From Streptococcus ruminicola (GTDB taxonomy: Bacteria; Bacillota; Bacilli; Lactobacillales; Streptococcaceae): a DNA stretch of 64,000 nt. Below, piece by piece: positions 20,041-28,902 of this stretch. The stretch covers positions 1 through 64,000 of the forward strand of contig NZ_CP046919.1 in the NCBI RefSeq assembly GCF_011387195.1, written 5' to 3'. The translations under genes were made by a program, and so were the position numbers. The notes beneath the pieces were generated by a model. It was not told the origin of the DNA. It did no database searches and saw nothing but the letters and a program-made list of their open reading frames with translations. Position 1 is the stretch's first letter. The number at the start of each line of letters is the position of its first letter.

Positions 20041-20069
20041 ATTTTATCATGTTAGACTAATTAAAGCAA
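20041..20069 (-). promoter_or_regulatory. Promoter of the rplU-prp-rpmA operon
   Basis: TTGCTT (20064-20069), 17 bases, TAAAAT (20041-20046) on the minus strand, directly upstream of the L21 leader. Confidence 0.75.
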
Positions 20070-20111
20070 GGAATATGCTAGCTTTTTTTAATGATAGTAC
20101 GTTTTCATTTT

Positions 20112-20651
20112 TTATTTTTTGTCAAAGGATACTTTCACTAATCCCAAAACAGCTTTTTTAGTCAATTTTTCGATAGCATCAATATCAATCTGCTTAGTAT
20201 TTGCCATCATTTGATAGGTCTCACTACCTTCATGGTAATAATAGGCTGTGATGTGAAAACCATTTTTCTCATAAAAACGCACGCGCTTCAAACGTTGATC
20301 AAAATTATCAGCTTTTTCGTCCATAGGCTCAATTGCCAAAACGACTGGACGATTCCCAGCTAAATCTTTAACATCTTGCAAAATAGCTGAGCCGTAACCA
20401 CGAGAACGAATGTTAGGGTTAACAGCTAAGAAAAATAAATAAACCACAGCTTCATTTTGTAAAATGTAAGCTAAACCGACAAAATCATCGCCATCATAAT
20501 AAGCATAAAAATCTGCTAAGTCACGATAAGCCGTCAGCAACAACGGCAAATACGGTGCACGTTCAACAGCTGGAAAAGCTGATAAGTATAAGTTTTTGAC
20601 ATCACGGGAACTTTTTGAAAAAAGTTTCACCTCTTGACGTTTTAATTCCAT
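20112..20651 (-). CDS. GNAT family N-acetyltransferase
   Basis: A 179-residue acetyl-CoA-dependent acetyltransferase of unknown substrate. The GNAT fold is visible: a substrate strand near 55-80 and the acetyl-CoA motif RSRGYGSAILQDV near residue 101. The family also contains regulatory and antibiotic-modifying enzymes, and nothing here points to a specific one. Its start overlaps the end of the CapA-like gene by 10 bases, so they are coupled. Confidence 0.82.
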   Translation of the reverse strand: MELKRQEVKLFSKSSRDVKNLYLSAFPAVERAPYLPLLLTAYRDLADFYAYYDGDDFVGLAYILQNEAVVYLFFLAVNPNIRSRGYGSAILQDVKDLAGNRPVVLAIEPMDEKADNFDQRLKRVRFYEKNGFHITAYYYHEGSETYQMMANTKQIDIDAIEKLTKKAVLGLVKVSFDKK

Positions 20652-21847
20652 TGTAAATTCACCAATTCATTCATTTCTTGATAGGCAGTATCGACTTTCT
20701 CTTGCATACTGGCATCAAGTTTGTCGCGGTATTTACCACCTTTTATAAAGTCTTCTAAAATAAGCGTACGATAATCTGAAAGAACAAACCCTTCTGACCC
20801 TGTCACGCCCTTGCTCCATACCCAAACCATTGTTGGGTGAGCTGCGACAGTTTTAATTTTCGTTTTATGATTTTTCTTTTCAAATGTCACATCCATCAAA
20901 AGACCACGTTCTGTCCAAATGTCATCAACCGTTTCTAAACGTTGATTAGAAATAAAATTTCCCATTGAATAGATAATAAATTTCTTTTCGCCGTCTTTTT
21001 CGACAGTTTCTGATGGTTCCACAACGTGAGGGTGTCCACCAAAGATAACATCTGCACCCCAATCGATCATCTTGTGATAAAGGGTTACTTGCTCTTGAGT
21101 TGGTTCGCGTTGGTATTCCACTCCCATTTGTGGCATGACAATTGTTACATCAGCTTTCTTTTCAGCTTCCTGAATTTCAGCTTTCATCTTGTCTTCATTT
21201 AAATCAGACATGTGCTTCTCATAATCCTCAGCTGACAAATTAGCTTCTAGTCCATTGTAAGCATAAGAATAACCTAAAATAGCAATTTTAATACCATTAA
21301 CATTTTTAATTAAAATATCTTCTTTGTCTCGGTCTTTTTTGTAAACGCCAATGCTAGGCATTCCTAATTTATCAAAGGTTTTAACGGTATTAAGTGCACC
21401 TGAAAGACCAGAATCAAGGACATGGTTGTGAGCTAAATCGACAACATCATAACCTGTGTCTTTCATAGCATCAGCAATTTCACTCGGTGCATTGAATAAA
21501 GGATAGCCAGCTAAAGGATAATCTGGACTAATCGTTCCTTCATAGTCACCAATTGCCAAATCTGCACTTGAAATCCAGTCTTTGGCATACTCAAAGAAAG
21601 GTTTAAAATCATAAGTCCCATCAGCCTGCTCAGCACTGCCATAAAGACCATTATGGATAAGAATATCACCATTTGCCATGACACGCGCTGTTTTGACTTT
21701 ACTTGACTGAGCTTTTGATTGCTGAGTCTTGTCACTTGGACTAGCTTTCTCAAATAGTAAGCCATAAAATGCTGCACCTAATAAGCTTAGCAATATGAAT
21801 GCCAAGCAAGCCAACGTTGTCTTTTTATAAATTATCCTATCTAACAT
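20642..21847 (-). CDS. CapA-family (poly-gamma-glutamate-type) metallophosphatase-like protein
   Basis: A 401-residue surface-anchored protein with an uncleaved N-terminal helix (about 12-32) and an extracellular CapA/PgsA-type domain. Metal-site residues are in MANGDILIHN near 57, IGDYEGT near 97, LAHNHVLDSG near 138 and GGHPHVVEP near 257. CapA proteins belong to polyglutamate capsule systems, but capB, capC or capE are not nearby, so a lone role in the envelope is more likely. Confidence 0.85.
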   Translation of the reverse strand: MLDRIIYKKTTLACLAFILLSLLGAAFYGLLFEKASPSDKTQQSKAQSSKVKTARVMANGDILIHNGLYGSAEQADGTYDFKPFFEYAKDWISSADLAIGDYEGTISPDYPLAGYPLFNAPSEIADAMKDTGYDVVDLAHNHVLDSGLSGALNTVKTFDKLGMPSIGVYKKDRDKEDILIKNVNGIKIAILGYSYAYNGLEANLSAEDYEKHMSDLNEDKMKAEIQEAEKKADVTIVMPQMGVEYQREPTQEQVTLYHKMIDWGADVIFGGHPHVVEPSETVEKDGEKKFIIYSMGNFISNQRLETVDDIWTERGLLMDVTFEKKNHKTKIKTVAAHPTMVWVWSKGVTGSEGFVLSDYRTLILEDFIKGGKYRDKLDASMQEKVDTAYQEMNELVNLQWN

Positions 21848-21912
21848 CCTTAATCACACCTCCATGCGACTATTATATCATTTTATGATTAGGCTTTCAG
21901 GATTTAACTGGT

Positions 21913-21940
21913 AAGAAAAAAACTGCCCTAAAGGCAGTTT
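21913..21940 (-). terminator. Terminator after thiI
   Basis: An 8-pair stem (21920-21927 with 21933-21940) is followed on the minus strand by TTTTT. It ends 8 bases from the thiI stop. Confidence 0.82.
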
Positions 21941-21947
21941 CTATCTA

Positions 21948-23162
21948 TTATAGTAAGTCATCGATTAAGTCATCGACTTCATCATGTTCTGCTTGTGGTG
22001 TGATTGTTGTCACTTTAATTCCTGCAACAGCACGTTCAACAAGTCCTTCAACGTCCATACGTTTTTCGTATTGTTCAACATTTTTGATTTTTGGATTTGT
22101 TTTTGGACGATCTGGCGCAAAGATAGTACAGCAATCTTCAAATGGTTGAATTGAAATATCAAAAGTATCGATTTTTTGTGCAATATCAATGATTTCCAAT
22201 TTATCCATTGTGACAACTGGACGAATAATTGGCGTTGCAGTTACGGCATTAATGGCACGCATACTTTCAAGCGTTTGACTAGCCACTTGTCCAAGACTTT
22301 CACCATTGATGATAACCAAGCCATTACGTTCTTCACGAATGCGATCTGTAATACGCATCATGAAACGACGTGTCAAAGTCATCAAGTAAGCTTCTGGCGC
22401 TTTTTCTTTGATTTCTTCTTGGATTTCCGTAAATGGTACTTCGATGAAATCAATGTTACCACCGAATTTTGTCAATTTACGTGTTAAATCTTGAGCTTTT
22501 TTAAGAGCACCAGGACTAGTATATGGTGGGCTAGCAAAGTGGACAGCTTCAATATCAACCCCGCGTTTAAGAGCAAGGTAACCTGCAACAGGTGAATCAA
22601 TACCACCTGATAACATCAACATTCCGCGTCCAGCTGTTCCAACAGGAAGTCCTCCAGCACCTTTGATATTTTCATATGAAAGGTAGGCAGCTTCTTCACG
22701 AATTTCAACTTTAAGATTGACATCCGGCCCTTTCATTTGCGCTTGAATGTTAGGCAAAACTTCAAAGACAGCTGAACCAAGGTATTGATTCAATTCACGG
22801 CTATCCATCTCAAAGTTGTGGTCGCTACGTTTACTTGTGATTTTAAATGTCAAACCTTCATGATAAACGTCAGTCATCACATCTTGAACAGCTTTTTTAA
22901 TCGTTTCTAGATTTTTTTCAACCTTGTATGATGGTGAAAATGCTTGAATCCCGAAAATTTGTTTTAATGATTCCGCAACGGGAACATAGTCAGTACCATT
23001 TAAGAAAATGTGAGCGCGATCGCGGTCAGCCACAACACGGACATCTGGATAAATTGAAAGAACGTGTTTCATGTTACGTTTCAATTTATTGATGAAACGC
23101 ATGCGGTTCTTTCCTTTAGTTGATAATTCGCCGTAGCGAACCATAATTTCTGAGTATTGCAT
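21948..23162 (-). CDS. thiI: tRNA 4-thiouridine sulfurtransferase ThiI
   Basis: ThiI adenylates U8 of tRNA and places sulfur to give s4U. The 404 residues comprise an N-terminal ferredoxin-like/THUMP region (about 1-165) and a PP-loop ATPase, with the [10 protein letters not shown] motif near residue 187. The C-terminal rhodanese domain of the E. coli enzyme is absent, as in Bacillus. Sulfur probably comes from the cysteine desulfurase encoded 40 bases upstream. Confidence 0.96.
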   Translation of the reverse strand: MQYSEIMVRYGELSTKGKNRMRFINKLKRNMKHVLSIYPDVRVVADRDRAHIFLNGTDYVPVAESLKQIFGIQAFSPSYKVEKNLETIKKAVQDVMTDVYHEGLTFKITSKRSDHNFEMDSRELNQYLGSAVFEVLPNIQAQMKGPDVNLKVEIREEAAYLSYENIKGAGGLPVGTAGRGMLMLSGGIDSPVAGYLALKRGVDIEAVHFASPPYTSPGALKKAQDLTRKLTKFGGNIDFIEVPFTEIQEEIKEKAPEAYLMTLTRRFMMRITDRIREERNGLVIINGESLGQVASQTLESMRAINAVTATPIIRPVVTMDKLEIIDIAQKIDTFDISIQPFEDCCTIFAPDRPKTNPKIKNVEQYEKRMDVEGLVERAVAGIKVTTITPQAEHDEVDDLIDDLL

Positions 23163-23202
23163 AGTTTTCTAAAGAGAAAATCTCTTTATCCTTTCTTATT
23201 AA

Positions 23203-24348
23203 TTATCTTACTTTTTGTGTTTTTTCGTAGACTTGTTTGAAAATTGTTAGGAATTGTTCAACTTGTCCCATATCATTGTCATCATCGAGACTAATGCGAA
23301 CAGCTGACTGCGCTAGTTTTGTAGGGACTCCCATGGCAATCAATGTTCCTGCAGGTTTTCCTGCTTTTGATGAACAAGCTGATGTTGTTGAAATATAGAT
23401 TTCATGTTCTTCAAAGGCATGAACTACTACTTCTCCACGTACACCTTTGATACCAAACGTTAAGATGTTTGGGGCAAAAGTATCATCTTTACCAGAGAAA
23501 ATAACGATATCTTTGTGCTTAGCTAATTCGTCATAAATGATTTCTTTCATTTTGGCGATTTTTGGAAGGGCGTAAGCTTCTTTGTCAGTAACCAAGCGAA
23601 GAGCTTTCGCTGTCGCAGCAATCCCTGCAACATTTTCAGTAGTTGAGCGAAGGTCACCTTCTTGCCCACCACCGGCTAGCAATGGATTTAATTTCTTGCC
23701 TTCTTTTTTGTAAATGAATCCGACACCACGAACACTGTGGAATTTGTGACCAGAAAAACTTGCAAAGTCAACACGGTCTGTCAAATAATCAGCTGCTGGA
23801 ATTTTACCGATAGCTTGAACAGCATCCACGTGGAATGAAATTCCTGGTTTATCAGATAGTAATTCTGAGATGGCTTTAATTGGTTGGATAGAACCAATTT
23901 CATTATTAACTGCCATGATTGAGACCAAAGTTGTATCTGGGCGCAAAAGCTCTGCTAATTTATCAACATCAACAAAACCTTTTTCATCAACTGGCGCATA
24001 AGACACTTCAAAACCGTGTTCGCCAAGCCATTTTGCAGATTCTTTGACAGCTGGGTGTTCGATATCTGATACGATGATGTGTTTTCCGTAGCGTTCTTTT
24101 TCAAATGCGACACCTTTAAGACCCCAGTTGTCTCCTTCAGTACCACCAGAAGTGAAAATAATTTCATCACTTTTAACGCCAAGCAAGCCAGCGATTTGCT
24201 TACGGCTTGCCTCTAGAATACGACTAGCTTTTGTTCCTAGATTGTGCAAACTTGATGGATTTCCATAAATTTTACTTGCCACTTCCTGATAAGTGCGCAA
24301 AACTTCAGGATAGGGAATTGTAGTGGCAGAGTTATCAAAGTAAATCAT
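23203..24348 (-). CDS. Cysteine desulfurase (NifS/IscS family)
   Basis: A PLP enzyme of 381 residues that takes sulfur from cysteine and forms a persulfide. The PLP Lys lies in SFSGHKFHS near residue 200 and the catalytic Cys in TSACSSK near 320. I use the ATG at 24348 (MIYFDNSATT), which has a GAAGGA site. A GTG lies five codons earlier. Pairing with thiI matches the dedicated NifZ-ThiI couple known in B. subtilis, so tRNA thiolation is its likely main job. Confidence 0.93.
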   Translation of the reverse strand: MIYFDNSATTIPYPEVLRTYQEVASKIYGNPSSLHNLGTKASRILEASRKQIAGLLGVKSDEIIFTSGGTEGDNWGLKGVAFEKERYGKHIIVSDIEHPAVKESAKWLGEHGFEVSYAPVDEKGFVDVDKLAELLRPDTTLVSIMAVNNEIGSIQPIKAISELLSDKPGISFHVDAVQAIGKIPAADYLTDRVDFASFSGHKFHSVRGVGFIYKKEGKKLNPLLAGGGQEGDLRSTTENVAGIAATAKALRLVTDKEAYALPKIAKMKEIIYDELAKHKDIVIFSGKDDTFAPNILTFGIKGVRGEVVVHAFEEHEIYISTTSACSSKAGKPAGTLIAMGVPTKLAQSAVRISLDDDNDMGQVEQFLTIFKQVYEKTQKVR

Positions 24349-24488
24349 TTTTTCTTCCTTCACAAAAAAATCAATACTACCATTATAACACAGTCTCTCA
24401 TAAGTGTGAAAGCTTTAATCTTAAGTTTTTTAAGCCTATTTTTAAGAAAATGACCTAAAATATTTCTTAAAAGAGTCCTATCTCTTAC

Positions 24489-24516
24489 TGGACATTTAAA
24501 ATGAAAAAACTATAAT
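24489..24516 (+). promoter_or_regulatory. Promoter of the 24545 gene
   Basis: TGGACA (24489-24494), 16 bases, TATAAT (24511-24516), then AAAGGAG before the ATG at 24545. Confidence 0.75.
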
Positions 24517-24544
24517 AGAATCATACGCGAAAAAGGAGTTAAAA

Positions 24545-25006
24545 ATGTCTCAACATTATTCTAGACGTCAAAAATCATCAAAAAAAGATAAGGAACAAGC
24601 CCCATCAAAGCACATTAAAAAAGGTTTCTCAGCCTTTCAAAAAACAATTGCTCTTATTGGGTCTATCCTTAGTATTATCGTAGCAAGTATCACTATCACA
24701 AACGCCTTAAAAGGCTCATCAAGTCAAAAGCCAACTGACAAATCAACGACAACTGTTGTGATTAAAGAAGGTAACAAAAGCAATAACAGTAAAACTGATA
24801 CTTCTGCGTCAACAACATATTCAAGTTCTGCTGCTAACAACAGTGTTTACAATAGTGACACTAATAGCAACAATGCAACTTATGACTCTAGCTCAGATTC
24901 TACAACTTACAGTTCAAGTGCTGATACAACACAAGACAACACTCAAACAAGTTCTCAAGCGACATCTGATACTACTGCAGGAAGTGCTACTGAAACAAAT
25001 CAATAA
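24545..25006 (+). CDS. Uncharacterised Ser/Thr-rich membrane-anchored protein
   Basis: I do not recognise a characterised family with certainty. The 153-residue protein has a basic N-terminus (about 1-35, many Lys, Arg and Ser), one membrane helix (about 35-55) and a long low-complexity outside tail of Ser, Thr, Asn, Asp and Gln. There is no lipobox, LPXTG motif or catalytic domain. It has its own promoter and terminator, on the strand opposite the neighbouring iscS-thiI unit. Related short proteins seem to occur in other streptococci, but I assign no function. Confidence 0.75.
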   Translation: MSQHYSRRQKSSKKDKEQAPSKHIKKGFSAFQKTIALIGSILSIIVASITITNALKGSSSQKPTDKSTTTVVIKEGNKSNNSKTDTSASTTYSSSAANNSVYNSDTNSNNATYDSSSDSTTYSSSADTTQDNTQTSSQATSDTTAGSATETNQ

Positions 25007-25011
25007 AATCA

Positions 25012-25057
25012 AAGAGGAATGGGACGATAAAATTCCTTATCATCCCACCTCTTTTTT
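25012..25057. terminator. Long hairpin terminator between 24545 gene and folC
   Basis: An extended, slightly interrupted stem (AGAGG..TGGGA..GATAA with TTATC..TCCCA..CCTCT) ends in a TTTTTT run on the plus strand. It ends 19 bases before the folC ATG, so folC must be expressed by read-through or by an unseen promoter. Confidence 0.82.
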
Positions 25058-25075
25058 ACTAGGTAAAATAAACTC

Positions 25076-26320
25076 ATGACTTATATTGACACGCTAAATT
25101 GGATTCACTCTCACAAAGCTAATGGTCGCCGACCAAGTTTAGAGCGCATGCGCCATCTCCTTAACTTACTTGATAACCCGCAAAATAAATTTCCAGCTGT
25201 TCACATTGTGGGAACTAACGGCAAAGGCTCTACAACTAGTTTTCTCCAACATATCTTAACAGCATCAGGTTATAAAACAGGTACCTTCACATCTCCTTTT
25301 ATCACGCGCTTTAATGAACGTATCGCTATCGATAGCAAAGAAATTTCTGATAGCGATCTGGTTAAAACAGCACAGGCAATTAAACCTATCGTAGATAGCA
25401 ATGACTTTCAAGAAAAAGTTGGTAAGGTAACAGAATTTGAACTTGTCACAGCTCTTATGTTCTATTACTTTGCAACTATCAATCCTGTCGACGTCGCCGT
25501 TATTGAAGCTGGTATTGGTGGTACTTTTGACTCAACCAATGTCTTTACAGCGAAAGCAGTTATCTGCCCATCAATCAGTATCGACCACCAAGAAACACTG
25601 GGGAAAACTCTTACTGAAATTGCTGGTCATAAAGCTGGTGTTTTAAATCCTCACGTTCCTTTTATTTTTGGTCAAATGACACCAGAGGTCCAAAAAGTAT
25701 TTCATCAAAAAGCTAAGGAGCTCGATTGTCCGACATATGAACTAGATAAAGAGTTCTCAATCAGAGAAAATGGTGAAAGCTTTGATTTTTATTATAAAGA
25801 TATAAGCATTGCAAACATCACTTTATCAATGCTTGGTCATCATCAACGAACTAATGCCTCGTTAGCTGCTATGGCTGCTATCATTCTTAAATCGTATTTC
25901 AAAAATATTACTAAAACAACTATCAAAAATGGCTTAGAAAATACGGTTTGGGCTGGGCGTTGTGAGTTGATGCGACCAAACCTCATGTTAGATGGTGCAC
26001 ATAACGAAGATTCGATTGCAAAATTAGTCGACGTGCTAAAAAAAGACTTTTCAAATCGCAACATTCACATCCTCTTTGCAGGATTAGGGCGTAAGCCTTT
26101 GACACAAATGCTCGAAGAACTATCTGCATACGACTTAGCAGTGACCAGTTTTGATTTCTATCAAGCACAAGCCTTGTCAGATTATCCTGAAAAATACACC
26201 AAAATTTCTGACTATAAAGACTGGCTAAAGAAAGCTGAACAAAGACCCGAAGATTTCTTTGTTGTCACTGGTTCGCTTTACTTCATCTCAGAAGTTCGCA
26301 ACTTTTTACTCAACCAATAA
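25076..26320 (+). CDS. folC: Bifunctional folylpolyglutamate synthase/dihydrofolate synthase
   Basis: FolC adds glutamate to folates and may also make dihydrofolate from dihydropteroate. The 414 residues show the Mur-ligase ATP loop GTNGKGSTTS near residue 46, the SPFITRFNERI segment near 75, and the EAGIGGTFDSTN segment near 143. LDGAHNEDSI near 302 is in the C-terminal domain. No other folate gene is adjacent. Confidence 0.93.
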   Translation: MTYIDTLNWIHSHKANGRRPSLERMRHLLNLLDNPQNKFPAVHIVGTNGKGSTTSFLQHILTASGYKTGTFTSPFITRFNERIAIDSKEISDSDLVKTAQAIKPIVDSNDFQEKVGKVTEFELVTALMFYYFATINPVDVAVIEAGIGGTFDSTNVFTAKAVICPSISIDHQETLGKTLTEIAGHKAGVLNPHVPFIFGQMTPEVQKVFHQKAKELDCPTYELDKEFSIRENGESFDFYYKDISIANITLSMLGHHQRTNASLAAMAAIILKSYFKNITKTTIKNGLENTVWAGRCELMRPNLMLDGAHNEDSIAKLVDVLKKDFSNRNIHILFAGLGRKPLTQMLEELSAYDLAVTSFDFYQAQALSDYPEKYTKISDYKDWLKKAEQRPEDFFVVTGSLYFISEVRNFLLNQ

Positions 26321-26347
26321 TCCCACCTGATTTTCAGATGGGATTTC
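26319..26347. terminator. Bidirectional terminator between folC and hydroxyisocaproate dehydrogenase
   Basis: A 12-pair stem with one mismatch (26319-26330 with 26334-26345) is followed by TTTCTTTTT on the plus strand. The left arm starts in the folC stop codon. It can serve both convergent genes. Confidence 0.8.
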
Positions 26348-26354
26348 TTTTTGA

Positions 26355-27272
26355 TTAGTTTAGACTTTCAGCAAATTTACGTTTGATAAAGTTGGCTGAA
26401 TTTTCAAGTTTAGCTTCTTCGTCAGCTGGCAAAGTTAATTTTACTTGCTCGATAATACCTTCTCGTCCAACAATAGCTGGATAGCTAAGGTAAGTATCTA
26501 GCGGTTCATAGTAATTAGAAACCGGTAATTCTTCATGGCTATCTGAAACAACTGCAATCGCCAAACGAATAGCTGCACTTGCAATCCCATAGCTTGTGTA
26601 TTTTTTACCATAAAAGACCGTATGTCCACCAATCATGGCTTCATGTGCGATTTCCTCAAGCGTCGCTTGGTCTGTAAAGTTAGAAATTGGTTGTCCTTTG
26701 ACACGAACTTGACTCCAAGCCGTAAATTGTGAATTTCCATGTTCGCCAAGGTTATAACCGTAAACGCTACGCGCATCAACACCAAAACGTTCTGCAACGG
26801 CACGTTTCATACGAGCAGTATCTAGCAAAGTACCTGTACCAATAACACGTTCCTTTGGAAGACCTGAGTAGTGTTGATAGAGACTAGTAATGACATCAAC
26901 TGGATTTGAAATAGCTACAATAATCCCTTTAAATCCAACCTCTTTTAGCTTTTTAGCAACCAAAGGCACTTCTTTTGCTGTAAAAGGTAACTCCGCAAAA
27001 CGGTCTGCATTTGGATTATCTTGAAGTTTGATATTTCCTAGAGCTGAGATAACCACATCGGCATCAGCTAAAGCTTCATAATCATTAAGCACAATATTGG
27101 CATGTTGATTTAGATTCGCTGCAGCATCACGGAAATCAACCGCATCTGCGGTAACTTTTTTCTCATTGGTATCAATTAAGACATAATCATCAAAAGCCCC
27201 TTGAGCAATCAGTCCGTGAGCAACAGTTGAGCCAACATGACCCATTCCAATAATTCCAACCTTACGTGACAT
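26355..27272 (-). CDS. L-2-hydroxyisocaproate dehydrogenase (lactate dehydrogenase family)
   Basis: An NAD-dependent L-2-hydroxyacid dehydrogenase of 305 residues. It shows the NAD motif [13 protein letters not shown] near residue 5, ISNPVDV near 120 and the catalytic His in NLGEHGNSQ near 175. The substrate region differs from ordinary L-LDH (no GLR-type sequence at the usual Q/R site), and the whole sequence resembles Lactobacillus L-HicDH. It therefore probably reduces branched or aromatic 2-oxo acids to hydroxy acids. Confidence 0.85.
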   Translation of the reverse strand: MSRKVGIIGMGHVGSTVAHGLIAQGAFDDYVLIDTNEKKVTADAVDFRDAAANLNQHANIVLNDYEALADADVVISALGNIKLQDNPNADRFAELPFTAKEVPLVAKKLKEVGFKGIIVAISNPVDVITSLYQHYSGLPKERVIGTGTLLDTARMKRAVAERFGVDARSVYGYNLGEHGNSQFTAWSQVRVKGQPISNFTDQATLEEIAHEAMIGGHTVFYGKKYTSYGIASAAIRLAIAVVSDSHEELPVSNYYEPLDTYLSYPAIVGREGIIEQVKLTLPADEEAKLENSANFIKRKFAESLN

Positions 27273-27329
27273 AAAACAACCTCCTTATAAAGTTATCAAT
27301 CATTATAGACCTTTACCTCTAAAAATACG

Positions 27330-27357
27330 AAAAAAACCTAACAAGAAATGTTAGGTT
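27330..27357 (-). terminator. Terminator of the aro operon
   Basis: A 9-pair stem (27335-27343 with 27349-27357) is followed on the minus strand by TTTTTTCG. It lies just after the ylbF stop. Confidence 0.85.
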
Positions 27358-27364
27358 ACAATTA

Positions 27365-27703
27365 CTATTTCAAAAGGTCTTGTAAAGGACCAAAAATAAT
27401 TTTTTCAAGGTCTGCTACATAAACTGACAATGATTGTTGAGCACCAAGATAAGCTTTAAGAACTGGATTTGCTTCGATTTTAGCACCCAATTCTTGCATT
27501 TTAGTTTGTTCATCACCAGTCGGCATTTGACCTGATTGCAATTTGGCATAAAGACCTTGTTGGAATTCAGTGAATTCTTTAAACAAAGCTTTTGCTTCTT
27601 CGTCAGCATCAATCGCAGCACGGCATTCTTGTGCTTTTTTGTATTCAGGAAGAACACGGATTTCGCGTTCTAGTTCATTTGCTAAATCATAAATGTTTGC
27701 CAT
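27365..27703 (-). CDS. ylbF: YlbF/YmcA family protein
   Basis: A 112-residue helical protein of the YlbF/UPF0342 family. In Bacillus YlbF, YmcA and YaaT form a complex that affects RNase Y and RNA maturation. The role in streptococci is less clear. Long Glu/Lys/Gln-rich helices are visible, with FKEFTEFQQGLYAKLQSGQ in the centre. It is the last gene of the aro unit, 11 bases after tyrA, the usual streptococcal position. Confidence 0.85.
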   Translation of the reverse strand: MANIYDLANELEREIRVLPEYKKAQECRAAIDADEEAKALFKEFTEFQQGLYAKLQSGQMPTGDEQTKMQELGAKIEANPVLKAYLGAQQSLSVYVADLEKIIFGPLQDLLK

Positions 27704-27714
27704 GATATTTCTCC

Positions 27715-28821
27715 TTAATTAATATGAATGTTATAGTCAGTTTTTTCACTAATAACTGTTTTAGCATGTTCCAAATCTTTAACATTTTTAAATGAAATTT
27801 GTAAAATCCCATTAATATCTTCGCGGTTTTCTTCATTGACATGAATATTAACCAAAGATGTTCCGCGAAGCAATTCCAAGATTTTCAAAATAACATCTTC
27901 TTCATCGGGAACATCGATGAAAAGATCAAAGGCACTTTCCACGCCACCGCGTTTGTGAATCTGCATTTCTTTACGCGTTTCTTTAGCATGATTGAAGTAA
28001 TTCCAAATCGCATCACCATCACCTTGTAAAATGAGTTTTTTGACCTCATCGAGTCTATCCTTGAAATCATCAATGCGATTAGCAACAGCTTCTTTATTGG
28101 TCAAGAGAATACTGGTCCACATGCCTGGTTCACTTTCAGCAATACGTGTCATATCGCGAAAAGCACCCGCCGCAAAATGATTAGCCATTTCATGCTCTGC
28201 TGCATAATCACCAGCCTGCTCCATCAAACTTGCTGCAAGGACATGTGGGAAATGTGAAATTTGACTCGTTACGCGGTCATGCTCTGCCGCATCAATTTCA
28301 ATATAACGCGCATGAAGCCCAGATAAAATTTCCTTGAGTTCATCAATCGTTCCTGCTGTCGTTAAAGAAGATGGAGTAAAAATGTAATACGCATTTTCAA
28401 ATAAATTCACATCGGCGGCAATTGCCCCTGACTTGTGAGAACCTGCCATTGGATGTGAGCCGACAAAGCGAACACCTTTACCAGCCAAGTATTTTTCTCC
28501 CGCCTCAACAATATCACGTTTCGTTGAACCGGCATCCGTAATAATCACATTCTCTTTCAAGTTCATTTCAGAAAGCGTCTTAATAAACTCAATGGTCTGT
28601 TTAATCGGAACTGCCAAAATAATCACATCTGCTAGAGGTGCAAATTCTTTAAAATCTGCTGTCGCTTCATCAACAATCCCACGCTCGAGTGCAACATTTC
28701 GTGATTTGTCAGAACGATTGTATCCTAAAATTTTGTAATCTGGGTGGTCGCGCTTAATTCCTAAGGCAAGAGATCCCCCAATCAAACCTAAACCTGCAAC
28801 GTAAATCACTTTATTTTCCAT
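27715..28821 (-). CDS. tyrA: Prephenate dehydrogenase
   Basis: TyrA oxidises prephenate to 4-hydroxyphenylpyruvate for tyrosine synthesis. The 368 residues show a Rossmann start AGLGLIGGSLALG near residue 9, the SHPMAGSHKSG segment near 123 and the SHFPHVLAASL helix near 190. A C-terminal ACT-like domain (about 290-368) would allow feedback by tyrosine. The ATG at 28821 has a GGAG site. The longer open frame lacks one. Confidence 0.95.
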   Translation of the reverse strand: MENKVIYVAGLGLIGGSLALGIKRDHPDYKILGYNRSDKSRNVALERGIVDEATADFKEFAPLADVIILAVPIKQTIEFIKTLSEMNLKENVIITDAGSTKRDIVEAGEKYLAGKGVRFVGSHPMAGSHKSGAIAADVNLFENAYYIFTPSSLTTAGTIDELKEILSGLHARYIEIDAAEHDRVTSQISHFPHVLAASLMEQAGDYAAEHEMANHFAAGAFRDMTRIAESEPGMWTSILLTNKEAVANRIDDFKDRLDEVKKLILQGDGDAIWNYFNHAKETRKEMQIHKRGGVESAFDLFIDVPDEEDVILKILELLRGTSLVNIHVNEENREDINGILQISFKNVKDLEHAKTVISEKTDYNIHIN

Positions 28822-28857
28822 AGTTTCTCCATTTCCGGATAACAATACCTTATAGAA

Positions 28858-28886
28858 AGAAGCTGAGCACTTTTGTCTCAGCTTCT
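28858..28886. repeat. Perfect hairpin between aroC and tyrA
   Basis: A 10-pair perfect stem (28858-28867 with 28877-28886) encloses a 9-base loop. On the minus strand it is followed by TTTCTAT, a poor T-tract. It may be a weak terminator or a processing site that lowers tyrA/ylbF expression relative to aroC. Confidence 0.6.
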
Positions 28887-28902
28887 GTCAACTGTTTATG
28901 CA

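Noticed and set aside
20642..21847. Poly-gamma-glutamate capsule locus
   Set aside because: Only a CapA-like protein is present. The synthase genes are not nearby, so a capsule cannot be claimed.
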